Assembly (NCBI GenBank): GCA_001458075.1
Contig: LN899469.1
Location: 2,454,659-2,518,658 of the forward strand
Source: Idiomarinaceae bacterium HL-53
GTDB lineage: Bacteria > Pseudomonadota > Gammaproteobacteria > Enterobacterales > Alteromonadaceae
Reading direction: 5' to 3'
DNA length: 64,000 nt
A model generated the notes under the pieces. That model saw only the letters and a list, made by a program, of their open reading frames with translations. It did not search any database and was not told the DNA's origin. Below, piece after piece: positions 1 through 8,929 of this stretch (the stretch's first letter is position 1; each line of letters opens with the position of its first letter). The position numbers were made by a program, and so were the translations under genes.

Positions 1-2379
1 AAGCAGGCGCTAGTACGTTTTTCGCGCATATTAATTGCGCCAAAACTAGATACTGCTTGGGTAGACCGGGAACGGCAAGCGATAGAGTCTGAGTATCGAA
101 TGAAGCTGAAAGATGAGTTAAGGCGGTTATACGATATTCATAAGCAAACGAGCAATCCTCAGCATCCTTTCGCCAAATTTTCAGTGGGTAATGCAACCAC
201 GCTTGCTGACAATAAAACCGAATCTATTACAGCTAAGCTCGCACGCTTTCACGATGCATATTACTGGGCGGGTAATATGGCACTCACCCTGGTGAGTTCG
301 TTCTCATTGGATGAGCAGGAGTATTGGGTTTCAACATTTTTCAAAGCTTTAAAAAGTGAAGGGGTATTACCCGCTGAGCCAACCACACCGCTCTATTTAG
401 ACACGAACCTATCACAATGGATTTACGTCAAGCCATTGAAAGATGCAAACAGGTTGCTGCTCACATTTTCCTTACCGGAAATTAATTCAGACTACCCCTA
501 CAAAACTACAAGCTACATTGCGCATCTACTTGGGTATGAGGGTGAACACTCGCTATGCTCCGCCTTACGACAACAGTGTTGGATATTGAATTTGTCTGCT
601 GGTGGTGGTGCGAGTGGTAGTAACTTTAAAGACTTTACCATTAACATTCAGCTCACCGACAAAGGTCGAGACGAGATTGAACAAATCGTGCAATGGACCT
701 TTGCCTATATTCGGCTTATTGAGCAGCATGGGCTAGACGAAGCACTGTACCAAGACAGAGCTGCTATCGTAGCACTTGCCTATCAATTTCCGGAACCATC
801 ACGACCCGTTGATTTAGCCTCACAACTCTCGATTAATATGCTTCATTATGAACCCGCACACGTAATTTCCGGAGATTTCATAATGCGAGGATTAAATCAA
901 TCCTTTGCACGTGACATTCTTGCGCAAATGGTGCCCGAAAAAGTTAGAATCACCGTGATTAATAACCACGTAATTACCGATCAGGAAAGTCGCTGGTATC
1001 AAGCGGAGTTTAGCTGCCGCGCGCTCAAGAAGCGTGAGTTAGAGCTGTTTAAATCACGTCCGACAATGCAGTTTCAACTGGCACCAAAGAACCCTTTTAT
1101 CCCTGAGCGCCATGAGTCACTGCCATTGCAGCACCCCCTGGCACGTTACCCTCAACAACAACGTATCCATCCAGCCTTTGATTATTGGCATCTACAAGAC
1201 CCTGACTTTCGTGTTCCAAAAGGGCATTTGTATTTGATGCTGAAAATGCCCTATGCAGCCGCCAGTGCCAGAAATTATGCATGCAGTCGAATTTGGTGCG
1301 AGCTCGGGTTAGAAACCTTAAGTGAAAAATTTTACGACGCTGAAATTGCTGGTATCAACATCAACCTTTTTCCTCAGCACGGCGGTATCACCCTGCATTT
1401 GTCCGGCTTTTCATGTCGTCAGCCTGAGGTGTTTAAAGCTATTGTGAAAGCCCTAAGTGCTGTAGAAGTCGATGAATCAGCTTTCAACAATATTAAAGGG
1501 GTCTTATCCAATAATTGGAATTCAGTGCATCAAACGAACCCCATTAATCACATGGTTGCACTTTTGCACCATCACCTGCAGCAAGGTAGCTATACTTCAA
1601 AGCAATTGGCAGAGAGTGTCTTAGACGTTGATTTTGAACATTATCAGCACTTATTACCTGGATTGTTTAGAGATGCGCAAGCAACATTACTTGTACATGG
1701 TGACTGGCCGCCAGAGACTGCGCGCGAAATGGCGCTTTTTGCTGCCGATGTGTTACCTATCACTGAAACTCCTGCAGCACAATTAAGTCGATATGTACGA
1801 CGCCTGAGTCCAGGCGTAGAGTCGATAACCTTTCCTAGTAGTCATCCTGACCATATTGGGGCGTTTTTCATTCAGGGAAGTTCTACTGATCTAAAGGAGA
1901 AGGCGTGTTTTCTTCTCCTCAATCATCTCACTGGGCCATTTTTCTTTAATGAGTTGAGAACAAGGCAGCAACTAGGCTACTTAGTAGGTAACAGTTACAT
2001 TCCCATGCACGGTCTACCCGGGATACTTTTTTACGTGCAGTCTCCAAGTGTCAAACCAACAACTTTGCTCGAGCGCATTCATGAGTTTCTAGCGGAGTTT
2101 GCAGAGCAGGTGTTAGAGATTGGCGAGAGCGATTGGAAAAACGCAACGACGGCAGTTGCGGGGCACTTAGAGAACCAAGATCCGAGCTTGCGCATTCGCG
2201 CGCAGCGCTTGTGGCAATCTATCACCAAAAACCAAGCTAATTTTCAGCTTGCCGCGGAGCTGGCGACAGAAGTTCGTTCTCTTTCTCGTGAATATTTCCT
2301 CGAAAAGGTTGAAAAGCACCTCAAAAATGAGTGTGCAGGCATGGAATTGTCTACGCTCGCTTTGACAGAGAATCAATAA
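1..2379 (+). CDS. M16 family zinc protease (pitrilysin/insulinase type), 5' truncated by window edge
   Basis: The reading frame is open from base 1, so the gene starts before the window; 792 residues are visible. The first visible residues (ALVRFSRILIAP, then DREXXAIESEYRXKL-type sequence) match the stretch that follows the HxxEH zinc site in pitrilysin and insulysin-like peptidases, so the catalytic site itself should lie just upstream, out of view. The remainder covers the linker and C-terminal half, including the RTRQQLGYLVG segment (about residues 655-665 of the visible part) that is strongly conserved in this family. Members are clam-shaped zinc peptidases that degrade peptides, periplasmic in E. 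coli (PtrA); location here cannot be judged because the N-terminus is missing. Family assignment is firm, the exact orthologue less so. Confidence 0.9.
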   Translation, partial: KQALVRFSRILIAPKLDTAWVDRERQAIESEYRMKLKDELRRLYDIHKQTSNPQHPFAKFSVGNATTLADNKTESITAKLARFHDAYYWAGNMALTLVSSFSLDEQEYWVSTFFKALKSEGVLPAEPTTPLYLDTNLSQWIYVKPLKDANRLLLTFSLPEINSDYPYKTTSYIAHLLGYEGEHSLCSALRQQCWILNLSAGGGASGSNFKDFTINIQLTDKGRDEIEQIVQWTFAYIRLIEQHGLDEALYQDRAAIVALAYQFPEPSRPVDLASQLSINMLHYEPAHVISGDFIMRGLNQSFARDILAQMVPEKVRITVINNHVITDQESRWYQAEFSCRALKKRELELFKSRPTMQFQLAPKNPFIPERHESLPLQHPLARYPQQQRIHPAFDYWHLQDPDFRVPKGHLYLMLKMPYAAASARNYACSRIWCELGLETLSEKFYDAEIAGININLFPQHGGITLHLSGFSCRQPEVFKAIVKALSAVEVDESAFNNIKGVLSNNWNSVHQTNPINHMVALLHHHLQQGSYTSKQLAESVLDVDFEHYQHLLPGLFRDAQATLLVHGDWPPETAREMALFAADVLPITETPAAQLSRYVRRLSPGVESITFPSSHPDHIGAFFIQGSSTDLKEKACFLLLNHLTGPFFFNELRTRQQLGYLVGNSYIPMHGLPGILFYVQSPSVKPTTLLERIHEFLAEFAEQVLEIGESDWKNATTAVAGHLENQDPSLRIRAQRLWQSITKNQANFQLAAELATEVRSLSREYFLEKVEKHLKNECAGMELSTLALTENQ

Positions 2380-2440
2380 TTAGGTAATTTGAAGCAATGC
2401 TTAGCGCTTCCCCCCGAGGGTAGCCGATTTCGAGGTTCGC

Positions 2441-4702
2441 GTGCGCTTTAAAATTACAACAAAAATTAGCCAACGCATTGTATTTATTTTCTTACTACTC
2501 GGATTCACAACAACAGTGAATGCGCGGAGTAATGGATCCGTCTCTATTGATGCCTGGTGGCAATCAGGCTGGATTATCTCCTTATTTGCGTTTGTATTTA
2601 TTCTTCTGTGCGGCTTGGCTTTCGAAGTCTTTCGCGCACGACGCGAAACCATTCGCAAGCTCAAAGCCAGTGAAGAACGCCTCAAACTGTCCTTATGGGG
2701 CAGCGGCGATCAATTGTGGGACTGGGAAATAGAGGGTAGTAAACTTTATTGCCAGAATGATTGGATTTATGTAGAACATTTCCCACAAGATGATATTCGT
2801 CAACTTGAAGGTGGAGCCAAGGTTCACCCAGACGACCAGCGCCGCCTACGAGACGCATTAATTGAGCATTTGAGCGGCCACAATGAACATTTCGAAGTAA
2901 CCTACCGAGTTCAAGACAGAGAAGGCGACTGGCGCTGGCTGTTAGATCGGGGGAAGGTAGTTGAGCGCGATACCGACGGTTCAGCATTGCGCATGACTGG
3001 AACCTTAAAAGATGTTCACGAGCTTTTCATGGCACAAGAGCGTGTTCGCCTTTTTGCAGCTTCTTTTACCAATATTTCCGACGGCGTTTGCATTTATGAT
3101 CGTGAGTTTAAAGCGGTTGAAGTGAACGATGCTTTTGTTCGTATTACTGGGATTGAACGAGAACAAACCATCGGCCGCCCTTTCAAGCTTGCACTCTACT
3201 CCGAACAGTTTACCGCTCATGTAAAAGAGCAACTTTCATTAAGTGGAAACTGGCGCGGCGAAGTTGACGATTTGCGCGCGAATGGCGAGCGCTACACAAT
3301 AGACATCAGTATAGATGCCATTAAACGAGAAGATGGCACCATTACACATTTCGTCGCGAGTTTCGCCGACATTACACAACGCAAAATTACCGAAACTGAA
3401 CTAAGGCGTCTCGCTAACACCGATACTCTTACGGGTTTACCCAATCGCTCATACTTCCAAGTGAGCCACTCTACCCTAGTGAGAAAACGTATCCCGCACG
3501 CACTCTTCGTATTCGATTTGGATAATTTCAAGAAGATAAATGACTCGCTCAGCCACGACATCGGCGACGTACTTTTATGCCAAGTCGCGGAAAGAATTAG
3601 TGCCCTACTCTCGCGCCAAGACACACTTTATCGCTTAGGCGGCGATGAATTTGCGATTGTTATCGAGGATATTGCAGATCTCAGTAGCGTAGCGACCGTA
3701 TCAGAAGAACTAGTGTCTGCGTTGCATGCTCCATTTCTAGTAGAGGAGCACGAACTTGTCGTAAATGGTTCCTTAGGTGTCGTCATCTATCCAGACGACG
3801 GCGACTCATCGTTGGAACTTCTGCAGAACGCCGATACAGCGATGTACCACGCAAAATATCGCGGCGGTAACACGTATCAGTTTTTCAGCGAGTCGATGAA
3901 CGAAGCCGCAGTCAACCGGTTACAAACAGAGAATCAGCTTCGCCAATCTCTAAAAGACGATCACTTACGCGTTCATTATCAGCCTAAACTGAACCTCGTA
4001 AGCGGAAAAATTGAGGGCTTAGAAGCGCTGGCGCGTGTACATGTTCCAAATAAGGGCGATATGAGCCCTGCTGAATTTATTCCGCTTGCTGAAGAAACTG
4101 GGCTTATTTTAGAACTGGGCGAGCGCGTACTGGAGAAGGCGTGCTTAGACGCGAAAGTATGGCTTGAAGAGGGCTTATTTTCAGGACGTGTTGCAGTTAA
4201 CCTCTCAGCTCGACAGTTCAATCAACCGGATATCGTCGAGAGAATTCTTGCGGTTTTAGCCGAGACCGAACTCCCAGCTGGAGCATTAGAGCTAGAAATC
4301 ACTGAGGGAATGGTAATGACCGATCCTGAAAAAGCGATCCAAATCATGACCGAGCTCGCCGATAATGGAATTCATCTTGCACTCGACGATTTTGGCACAG
4401 GGTACTCGTCACTCGCGTACTTGAAGCGTTTTCCGATTCACTGCTTAAAAATCGACAAAGCATTCATAGATGACATTCACAACAGTCCGCGAGAACGTAA
4501 CATGGTGGCATCGATTATTTCCATGGCGCACAACTTAGATCTCACAGTGGTTGCCGAGGGTGTTGAAGTTGCAGAGCAAATGACCGTGTTGAGCACACTG
4601 AGATGTGAGTCAATTCAAGGATACTACTTCGCAAAACCTATGCATGGCGCAGATTTCGAGCAATTCGCAGAGCTTAGGGCGAAGCAACTTGTTCGCCCTT
4701 AG
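2441..4702 (+). CDS. Membrane-bound PAS-GGDEF-EAL cyclic-di-GMP signalling protein
   Basis: A 753-residue protein from a GTG start with GAGG 5-6 nt upstream. It has an N-terminal hydrophobic stretch resembling a signal sequence (residues 10-28), a second membrane segment (about 45-65), two PAS regions (about 80-195 with a PAC-like end, and 200-315 ending in FADITQRK), a GGDEF domain with the intact RLGGDEF motif near residue 400, and an EAL domain (EGLEALARV near 527, DDFGTGYSS near 649). The EAL domain keeps the usual metal and substrate residues (N of AVNLSARQF, E of LELEITEG, the DD pair, K of LKIDKAF, E of VAEGVE, Q of IQGYYF), so phosphodiesterase activity is plausible. The inhibitory RxxD site before GGDEF reads SRQD, so product inhibition is probably absent. 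Whether the cyclase is active cannot be told. It is preceded by 61 nt containing no recognisable riboswitch. Confidence 0.93.
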   Translation: MRFKITTKISQRIVFIFLLLGFTTTVNARSNGSVSIDAWWQSGWIISLFAFVFILLCGLAFEVFRARRETIRKLKASEERLKLSLWGSGDQLWDWEIEGSKLYCQNDWIYVEHFPQDDIRQLEGGAKVHPDDQRRLRDALIEHLSGHNEHFEVTYRVQDREGDWRWLLDRGKVVERDTDGSALRMTGTLKDVHELFMAQERVRLFAASFTNISDGVCIYDREFKAVEVNDAFVRITGIEREQTIGRPFKLALYSEQFTAHVKEQLSLSGNWRGEVDDLRANGERYTIDISIDAIKREDGTITHFVASFADITQRKITETELRRLANTDTLTGLPNRSYFQVSHSTLVRKRIPHALFVFDLDNFKKINDSLSHDIGDVLLCQVAERISALLSRQDTLYRLGGDEFAIVIEDIADLSSVATVSEELVSALHAPFLVEEHELVVNGSLGVVIYPDDGDSSLELLQNADTAMYHAKYRGGNTYQFFSESMNEAAVNRLQTENQLRQSLKDDHLRVHYQPKLNLVSGKIEGLEALARVHVPNKGDMSPAEFIPLAEETGLILELGERVLEKACLDAKVWLEEGLFSGRVAVNLSARQFNQPDIVERILAVLAETELPAGALELEITEGMVMTDPEKAIQIMTELADNGIHLALDDFGTGYSSLAYLKRFPIHCLKIDKAFIDDIHNSPRERNMVASIISMAHNLDLTVVAEGVEVAEQMTVLSTLRCESIQGYYFAKPMHGADFEQFAELRAKQLVRP

Positions 4703-4896
4703 GCGTTAAACACCACCCCTTCCCTACCAAGCGCTTTTAATAAACGCAATTGTTGGTGAGTTCTAAAGAGCGGCCAAGCAAAAGGACCTAAACAAAGGCC
4801 TAACACACTCCAACGCCGGGGTCCCATTGCATACTGATGCGCCTTTACATAAAACACGCCAGAAAATACCACGCAAAGAGAGAAGAAAACCCACAT
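4699..4896 (-). CDS. Small two-helix membrane protein, function unknown
   Basis: A 65-residue protein chosen with an internal ATG at 4896 because that start has GAGGT about 9 nt upstream and directly begins a membrane helix (MWVFFSLCVVFSGVFYVKA). A second hydrophobic segment spans about residues 29-46 (WSVLGLCLGPFAWPLFR), followed by a short basic tail. The longer in-frame extension upstream would read into the insertion element and is hydrophilic without a ribosome site, so it is not used. The stop overlaps the end of the convergent c-di-GMP gene by 4 nt. I do not recognise a family. The downstream edge of the IS200/IS605 element lies about 100 nt upstream, so its promoter may have been separated from it or altered by the insertion. 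Confidence 0.6.
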   Translation of the reverse strand: MWVFFSLCVVFSGVFYVKAHQYAMGPRRWSVLGLCLGPFAWPLFRTHQQLRLLKALGREGVVFNA

Positions 4897-5001
4897 TACT
4901 TCTACCTCATACAACGCAAAATGACGATACTCTAGAACTTCATTATAAAAAATAATTTGAAGCAAAGCATTGCCACGCTTGTTATGTGAAAAAGCCGCGG
5001 A

Positions 5002-5150
5002 GTGACTGCTCCCCGCCCTATCGGGCGAGGCTTCCAACTTCTCAGGCAGCAACCGGCGCGTGGCCGGATTTACGCAAGCCTCCATTGGCAGGAACCGACA
5101 GTCCTTCGGCCCGTAGTTTGATAACACCCTGCTGGCGGATATTGATCGCG
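5002..5150 (-). ncRNA. Predicted TnpB guide RNA (omega RNA / reRNA) scaffold
   Basis: In characterised TnpB systems the guide RNA overlaps the 3' end of tnpB, folds into a terminal hairpin at the element end, and continues 16-20 nt into flanking DNA as the guide. Here the minus strand after the tnpB stop carries a strong CCTCGCCC/GGGCGGGG hairpin and then GAGCAGTCAC. If the element ends there, the guide would begin TCCGCGGCTTTTTCAC (5001 down to 4986). The 5' limit given is arbitrary. This is inferred from position and fold, not from a covariance model. Confidence 0.45.
5011..5030. repeat. Sub-terminal palindrome at the tnpB end of the IS
   Basis: CCCCGCCC, loop TATC, GGGCGAGG; one mismatch in an 8-bp stem. 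It is almost identical to the palindrome at 6722-6741 in both sequence and orientation. In IS200/IS605 elements such imperfect hairpins close to the ends are bound by the Y1 transposase, and on the tnpB side the same structure forms part of the guide RNA scaffold. Confidence 0.8.
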
Positions 5151-6223
5151 GCGTTGATGTCGCGGTCTAGCTGTGACGAACAAGCTGGGCATGCCCAGGT
5201 GCGAACCGACAACGGCAGGGTGTCTACCTTGTGTCCACCGCAAGAACAGGTCTTGGAGCTGGCGAACCACTGGTCGATTTTAACCAGATGCTTACCTTGT
5301 GCTTTGGCCTTGTACTCCAACTTCTGGATCAATCCGAACCAGCTGGCATCTGCAATATGCTTCGCCAGGTGCCGGTTCTTAAGCAGGTTTTTTACTTTTA
5401 GCGTCTCGACAACCACCGCTTGGTTTTCGTCAATCAGTTGTCGGGACAGCTTGTGCTGAAAGTCAGCACGGGCATTCGCTAGACGTTCATGCGCCTTGGC
5501 CAGCTTCAACCGTGCCTTCATACGACCTTTACTGCCTTTCTGGCAGCGGGACAGGGCTTTTTGCTTGTGTCGAAGGTTGGCGGCGGCACGTTTCAGGAAA
5601 CGGGGATTCGCCGTTTTGTTTCCTTCGGAGTCGATAGCCAAATGAGTTAGCCCCATATCAAGGCCTAATACGGTATCAACGCTCTGCGCGGGTGCCGGTG
5701 CTGCTACGTTATCTTCGACCAACAGCGAGGCGTAGTATTTTCCTGTTGCCGTGCGCGACAAAGTGATGCTCTTGAGCTTTCCGTCCAGCGCACGGTGAAC
5801 CCGTGCTTTGATCGGCTTCATCTTCGGCACCTTGATCCAGTGATCACCCGCGCTGACGTTCATGCAGTGGTAGCTGGATTGCTTGGCATGCTTGCGCTTG
5901 AACTTGGGATAGCGGGAAGGCAGCTTCGGGTCAAAAAAGTTCTGGAAGGCTTTATCGAGGTTGATGCACGCTTGCTGAAGTGCAATCGAATCAAAATCAT
6001 TGAGCCAGTGATACTTGCGGGACTTTTTCGCTATCGCCAACAACGGCTTAAGGTCTTTCTTGGCCTTAAGCTTCAGGCCGTGGCGTTTGTATTGTGAGCT
6101 GATGATATGCAGCGCCTTGTTGTACACGAACCGCACTGCACCGAACTGGCGGTTGAGATATTCCGCCTGTTCAGGGGTCGAGTAGATGCGTACTTTCGTG
6201 GCCTTTAACATTTCAGTGCTCAT
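5042..6223 (-). CDS. tnpB: TnpB, IS200/IS605-family RNA-guided endonuclease
   Basis: About 393 residues. The N-terminal helix-turn-helix (KATKVRIYSTPEQAEYL, FGAVRFVYNKAL) is followed by the RuvC-like nuclease with all three acidic motifs visible: GLDMGLTHLAID, VVVETLKVKNL, and QLDRDINAAINI, plus a CxC...CxxC zinc ribbon (TCSCGG ... ACPAC) between the last two. The length is normal and there is no frameshift, so the protein is predicted active. TnpB proteins use an RNA from the 3' end of their own transcript to cut DNA beside a short target-adjacent motif, which helps retain the element. I take the ATG at 6223; 6211 (MLKATKV) is equally possible, while 6259 would nearly touch tnpA. It is divergent from tnpA. 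Confidence 0.9.
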   Translation of the reverse strand: MSTEMLKATKVRIYSTPEQAEYLNRQFGAVRFVYNKALHIISSQYKRHGLKLKAKKDLKPLLAIAKKSRKYHWLNDFDSIALQQACINLDKAFQNFFDPKLPSRYPKFKRKHAKQSSYHCMNVSAGDHWIKVPKMKPIKARVHRALDGKLKSITLSRTATGKYYASLLVEDNVAAPAPAQSVDTVLGLDMGLTHLAIDSEGNKTANPRFLKRAAANLRHKQKALSRCQKGSKGRMKARLKLAKAHERLANARADFQHKLSRQLIDENQAVVVETLKVKNLLKNRHLAKHIADASWFGLIQKLEYKAKAQGKHLVKIDQWFASSKTCSCGGHKVDTLPLSVRTWACPACSSQLDRDINAAINIRQQGVIKLRAEGLSVPANGGLRKSGHAPVAA

Positions 6224-6266
6224 TGATATAATTTTTCTATTGTAACCTACCAAGGTCATATTTCAA

Positions 6267-6695
6267 GTGAGTGTGCATCATAAAGAATTGTTATCAGGCT
6301 ACCTCCGAAAACGCCACAGCGTCACCAAGCTGGTTGTACATCTGGTCTTTACCACCAAGTACCGACGAAAACTGTTTGATGGTTATATGATTCAGCAACT
6401 GCGCGAAGCGTTTGAGTCGGCTTGTGAAAAGCTGGAATGCGACCTACTGGAAATGGACGGTGAATCAGATCATGTTCACCTGCGGATAGCTTATCCGCCG
6501 AAGCTGGCGATCAGCGTCATGGTGAACAACCTGAAATCGGTTTCATCACGCCGGATACGCATACTCAATACCCATATCCCTCGGCAAAGCAAAAGTGCAG
6601 CGCTCTGGTCACGTTCTTACTTTGCCTGCAGTGCAGGCGCGGCAACGATCGAAACACTGAAAGAGTATGTGCAAAGTCAGACAACGCCTGATTAG
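6267..6695 (+). CDS. tnpA: TnpA, IS200/IS605-family Y1 (HUH) transposase
   Basis: 142 residues from a GTG start. The HUH motif is DHVHLRI (about residues 68-74) and the catalytic tyrosine lies in ETLKEYVQSQ near the C-terminus, both in the expected places; the length is typical. These enzymes cut and join single-stranded DNA at the lagging strand during replication. The divergent start region contains a TATAAT at 6227-6232 that could serve as its -10 box, although no good -35 is visible. A 7-bp hairpin begins at the last base of its stop codon. Confidence 0.9.
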   Translation: MSVHHKELLSGYLRKRHSVTKLVVHLVFTTKYRRKLFDGYMIQQLREAFESACEKLECDLLEMDGESDHVHLRIAYPPKLAISVMVNNLKSVSSRRIRILNTHIPRQSKSAALWSRSYFACSAGAATIETLKEYVQSQTTPD

Positions 6696-6711
6696 AACCG
6701 CTGCGCGGTTC
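6695..6711 (+). terminator. Hairpin immediately after tnpA
   Basis: GAACCGC, loop TGC, GCGGTTC: a perfect 7-bp stem starting on the last base of the tnpA stop codon. There is no U-rich tail, so it may be a processing or protective structure or part of the transposon end instead of a classical terminator. Confidence 0.4.
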
Positions 6712-6721
6712 CCGCTTGTAT

Positions 6722-6741
6722 CCCCGCCCGATTGGGCGAGG
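6722..6741. repeat. Sub-terminal palindrome at the tnpA end of the IS
   Basis: CCCCGCCC, loop GATT, GGGCGAGG. It matches the palindrome at 5011-5030 except within the loop, supporting both as transposase-recognised ends of a single element. Confidence 0.8.
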
Positions 6742-6802
6742 GTTTACGCGGAATTTTGCTAACAAAAAAGTTACGCCGCGGCTTCAATTCAGCGACTTTT
6801 AC

Positions 6803-8929
6803 TTAGTCGTTGTAAAATTTCTTGTTGTCTTTCGCCATTTCCTGCAATAACTCGCATGGTTTGAAGCGATCACCCTCTTCTTTCGAGAGCGCTTCAAGGC
6901 GCTCAACAACATACTTCACGCCCAACGCGTCCATATATCGGAATGGGCCACCTCGGAATGGTGGGAAGCCGATACCGAAAATCGCTCCGATATCCCCGTC
7001 GCGAGGCGAGCGAATAATTTTCTCTTGCAGGCACCAAGCGGCTTCATTGAGCATGGGCAGTACACAACGCTCCGAAATGTCGGCTGCTTTTCGATGTGCA
7101 TTCGGTTGTATACCAAGCACGCTGTAAACACTCGTATCGACCTGTTTACCTTTCGCTTTGCTGTCGTAGCGATAAAATCCCTTCTTCGTTTTACGCCCTT
7201 TCCGACCATCTTCCAAAAGCTTACTAAATGCATCTGGGGCTTCGAAGCGCTCCCCTAATTCATTACGAAGAATGGGTGCAACTTTACTCGCGACATCAAT
7301 GCCTACTTCGTCTAACAACGCAACCGGACCAACGGGAAAGCCAAACTGCACAAGTGCTTTATCAAGCGCTTCGACAGGCTCTCCTGCGAGCAACAAGCGC
7401 GCCGCTTCATTCATGTAAGGTGCGAGAATTCGGTTCACATAAAAGCCTGCACCATCGGCAACCACAATAGGCGTTTTACCTTGCTGCTTCGCAAACTGCA
7501 CTGTAGTGGCGATGGTTTCTTGTGACGTGCCCGCATGAGTGATGATTTCCGCTAACGGCATTTTTTCCACTGGCGAGAAGTAATGTAAACCAATCACCTG
7601 CTCTGGCCGCTTCGCCTTTGCCGCGATTTGCGTGATGGGTAAAGACGAAGTATTTGTGGCAAAAATAGTGTGCTCTGCGGCATTTGCTTCCACGTCTGCA
7701 ACCATTTTTTGTTTCAAATCCAAGTCTTCAAAAACTGCCTCAACGACCATGTCAACCTGCTTAAAACCACTATAATCGAGCGTCCCAGTGAGCATGAGAA
7801 TCTGTTTTTCAAACTCAGCCTTAGAAATATGGCGACGCTTTAACCGCGGCTCTAACAACTTATGATGGTATGCCATCGCATTTGAAATGCCGTCTTGGTT
7901 GATATCTTTTAGGCGCACTGGAAGCTTCGCTTTGTTAATCGTCACATGCGCGATACCGCCGCCCATCAAGCCGCCACCTAGCACCGCAACCTTGCTAACT
8001 GCGCTCGGCTTCGTGCCCTCTGCCCCTGTTTCCTTTTTCATCTCTGTGGTCGCGAAAAAGATATTTCGTAACTGCTTCGATTCAGGCGTCATTGCCAATT
8101 CACCAAACTTCTTGGCTTCATATGCAAGACCAGCTTTCATCCCTTTCGTTACACCCACTCGAATGGTATCGATAATGGCATCAATTGCAGGGTAATTTCC
8201 TTTCGCTTTTCGTTGCGCTTGTTCACGTGCTTTACTGAACACTACGCCCTTTAACGGCCCTTCAAGAAATTTCCCAACCGCATTTAGTTGTGGTTTGGCT
8301 AACTTGGGCTTCCCTTTCAACGCAAGTTCAATGGCAGCATCAAGAAGAATAGATTCAGGCACAACTTCATTGGCGATGCCCAGTTTTTTCGCTTGCTTCG
8401 CGCGCAACTGCTTACCAGTCAACATTAATTGCAAGCCTTGCTGAATACCGACGATTCTCGGTAATCGCTGAGTTCCACCCGAACCCGGTAAAAGGCCCAA
8501 CTGCACTTCTGGCAAGCCCACTACAGTTTTTGGCGAGTCAGACAACACTCGGCCATGACATGCGAGCGCTAGTTCTAAGCCGCCACCGAGTGCTGGCCCA
8601 TGAATTGCGGCAATCACAGGAATCGACAGAGCTTCTAATTCATTGAACAACGCTTGCCCCTGACTTGCTAAACTCTCAGCGTCTTCTGCCGTGCGACATT
8701 CATTAATCATGCGAATGTCTGCACCTGCTACGAAAGAGCTCGGTTTTCCACTAATAAATACCAAACCCTTCAAGGCTTTATCCGACTTAACTGCGTTCAT
8801 TAACTCCGTAACTTCATCAACAAACGTGGCTTTGAGCGTATTCATTGACTCACCGGGCACATCGATCGTGACAATGCCGATACCGTTCTCACGAACCTCG
8901 AGTTGGAATGCTTTTTGTTGTTCCGTCAT
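6803..8929 (-). CDS. fadJ: Fatty acid oxidation complex alpha subunit FadJ (enoyl-CoA hydratase / 3-hydroxyacyl-CoA dehydrogenase)
   Basis: 708 residues from the ATG at 8929, close to E. coli FadJ. The N-terminal crotonase domain has the oxyanion-hole segments ([41 protein letters not shown]), then the NAD-binding motif [12 protein letters not shown] near residue 317, and the 3-hydroxyacyl-CoA dehydrogenase domains ([43 protein letters not shown]). It hydrates enoyl-CoA and oxidises the product, passing 3-ketoacyl-CoA to FadI. Its start codon overlaps the fadI stop (TAATG), pointing to coupled translation. A longer start at 8977 would overlap fadI by about 50 nt and is rejected. The IS200/IS605 element follows closely after its stop. 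Confidence 0.95.
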   Translation of the reverse strand: MTEQQKAFQLEVRENGIGIVTIDVPGESMNTLKATFVDEVTELMNAVKSDKALKGLVFISGKPSSFVAGADIRMINECRTAEDAESLASQGQALFNELEALSIPVIAAIHGPALGGGLELALACHGRVLSDSPKTVVGLPEVQLGLLPGSGGTQRLPRIVGIQQGLQLMLTGKQLRAKQAKKLGIANEVVPESILLDAAIELALKGKPKLAKPQLNAVGKFLEGPLKGVVFSKAREQAQRKAKGNYPAIDAIIDTIRVGVTKGMKAGLAYEAKKFGELAMTPESKQLRNIFFATTEMKKETGAEGTKPSAVSKVAVLGGGLMGGGIAHVTINKAKLPVRLKDINQDGISNAMAYHHKLLEPRLKRRHISKAEFEKQILMLTGTLDYSGFKQVDMVVEAVFEDLDLKQKMVADVEANAAEHTIFATNTSSLPITQIAAKAKRPEQVIGLHYFSPVEKMPLAEIITHAGTSQETIATTVQFAKQQGKTPIVVADGAGFYVNRILAPYMNEAARLLLAGEPVEALDKALVQFGFPVGPVALLDEVGIDVASKVAPILRNELGERFEAPDAFSKLLEDGRKGRKTKKGFYRYDSKAKGKQVDTSVYSVLGIQPNAHRKAADISERCVLPMLNEAAWCLQEKIIRSPRDGDIGAIFGIGFPPFRGGPFRYMDALGVKYVVERLEALSKEEGDRFKPCELLQEMAKDNKKFYND

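Larger units (their letters stand above)
5002..6755. mobile_element. IS200/IS605-family insertion sequence with divergent tnpB and tnpA
   Basis: The element carries tnpB on the minus strand and a Y1 tnpA on the plus strand, starting a few bases apart. Near each end there is the same 20-nt palindrome (CCCCGCCC, 4-nt loop, GGGCGAGG) at 5011-5030 and 6722-6741, as expected for the sub-terminal hairpins that TnpA binds. There are no terminal inverted repeats. On the tnpB side the minus strand reads GGGCGGGGAGCAGTCAC, an ending typical of this family, so I place that end at about 5002 (inference). The tnpA-side end is uncertain, somewhere within about 20 nt beyond the hairpin. The insertion sits between the end of fadJ and a small membrane protein gene and seems to disrupt no reading frame. 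Length of about 1.75 kb fits the family. Confidence 0.85.

Noticed and set aside
2380-2440. c-di-GMP riboswitch before the GGDEF-EAL gene
   Set aside because: The 61-nt interval is too short and lacks the conserved GEMM core.
4897-5127. N-terminal extension of the 65-residue membrane protein
   Set aside because: The extension reads through the IS end, is hydrophilic, and the internal ATG has a much better ribosome site.
4986-5459. 157-codon plus-strand frame opposite the tnpB 3' end
   Set aside because: It lies antisense to a well-supported tnpB and has no family resemblance; it is a shadow of GC-rich codons.
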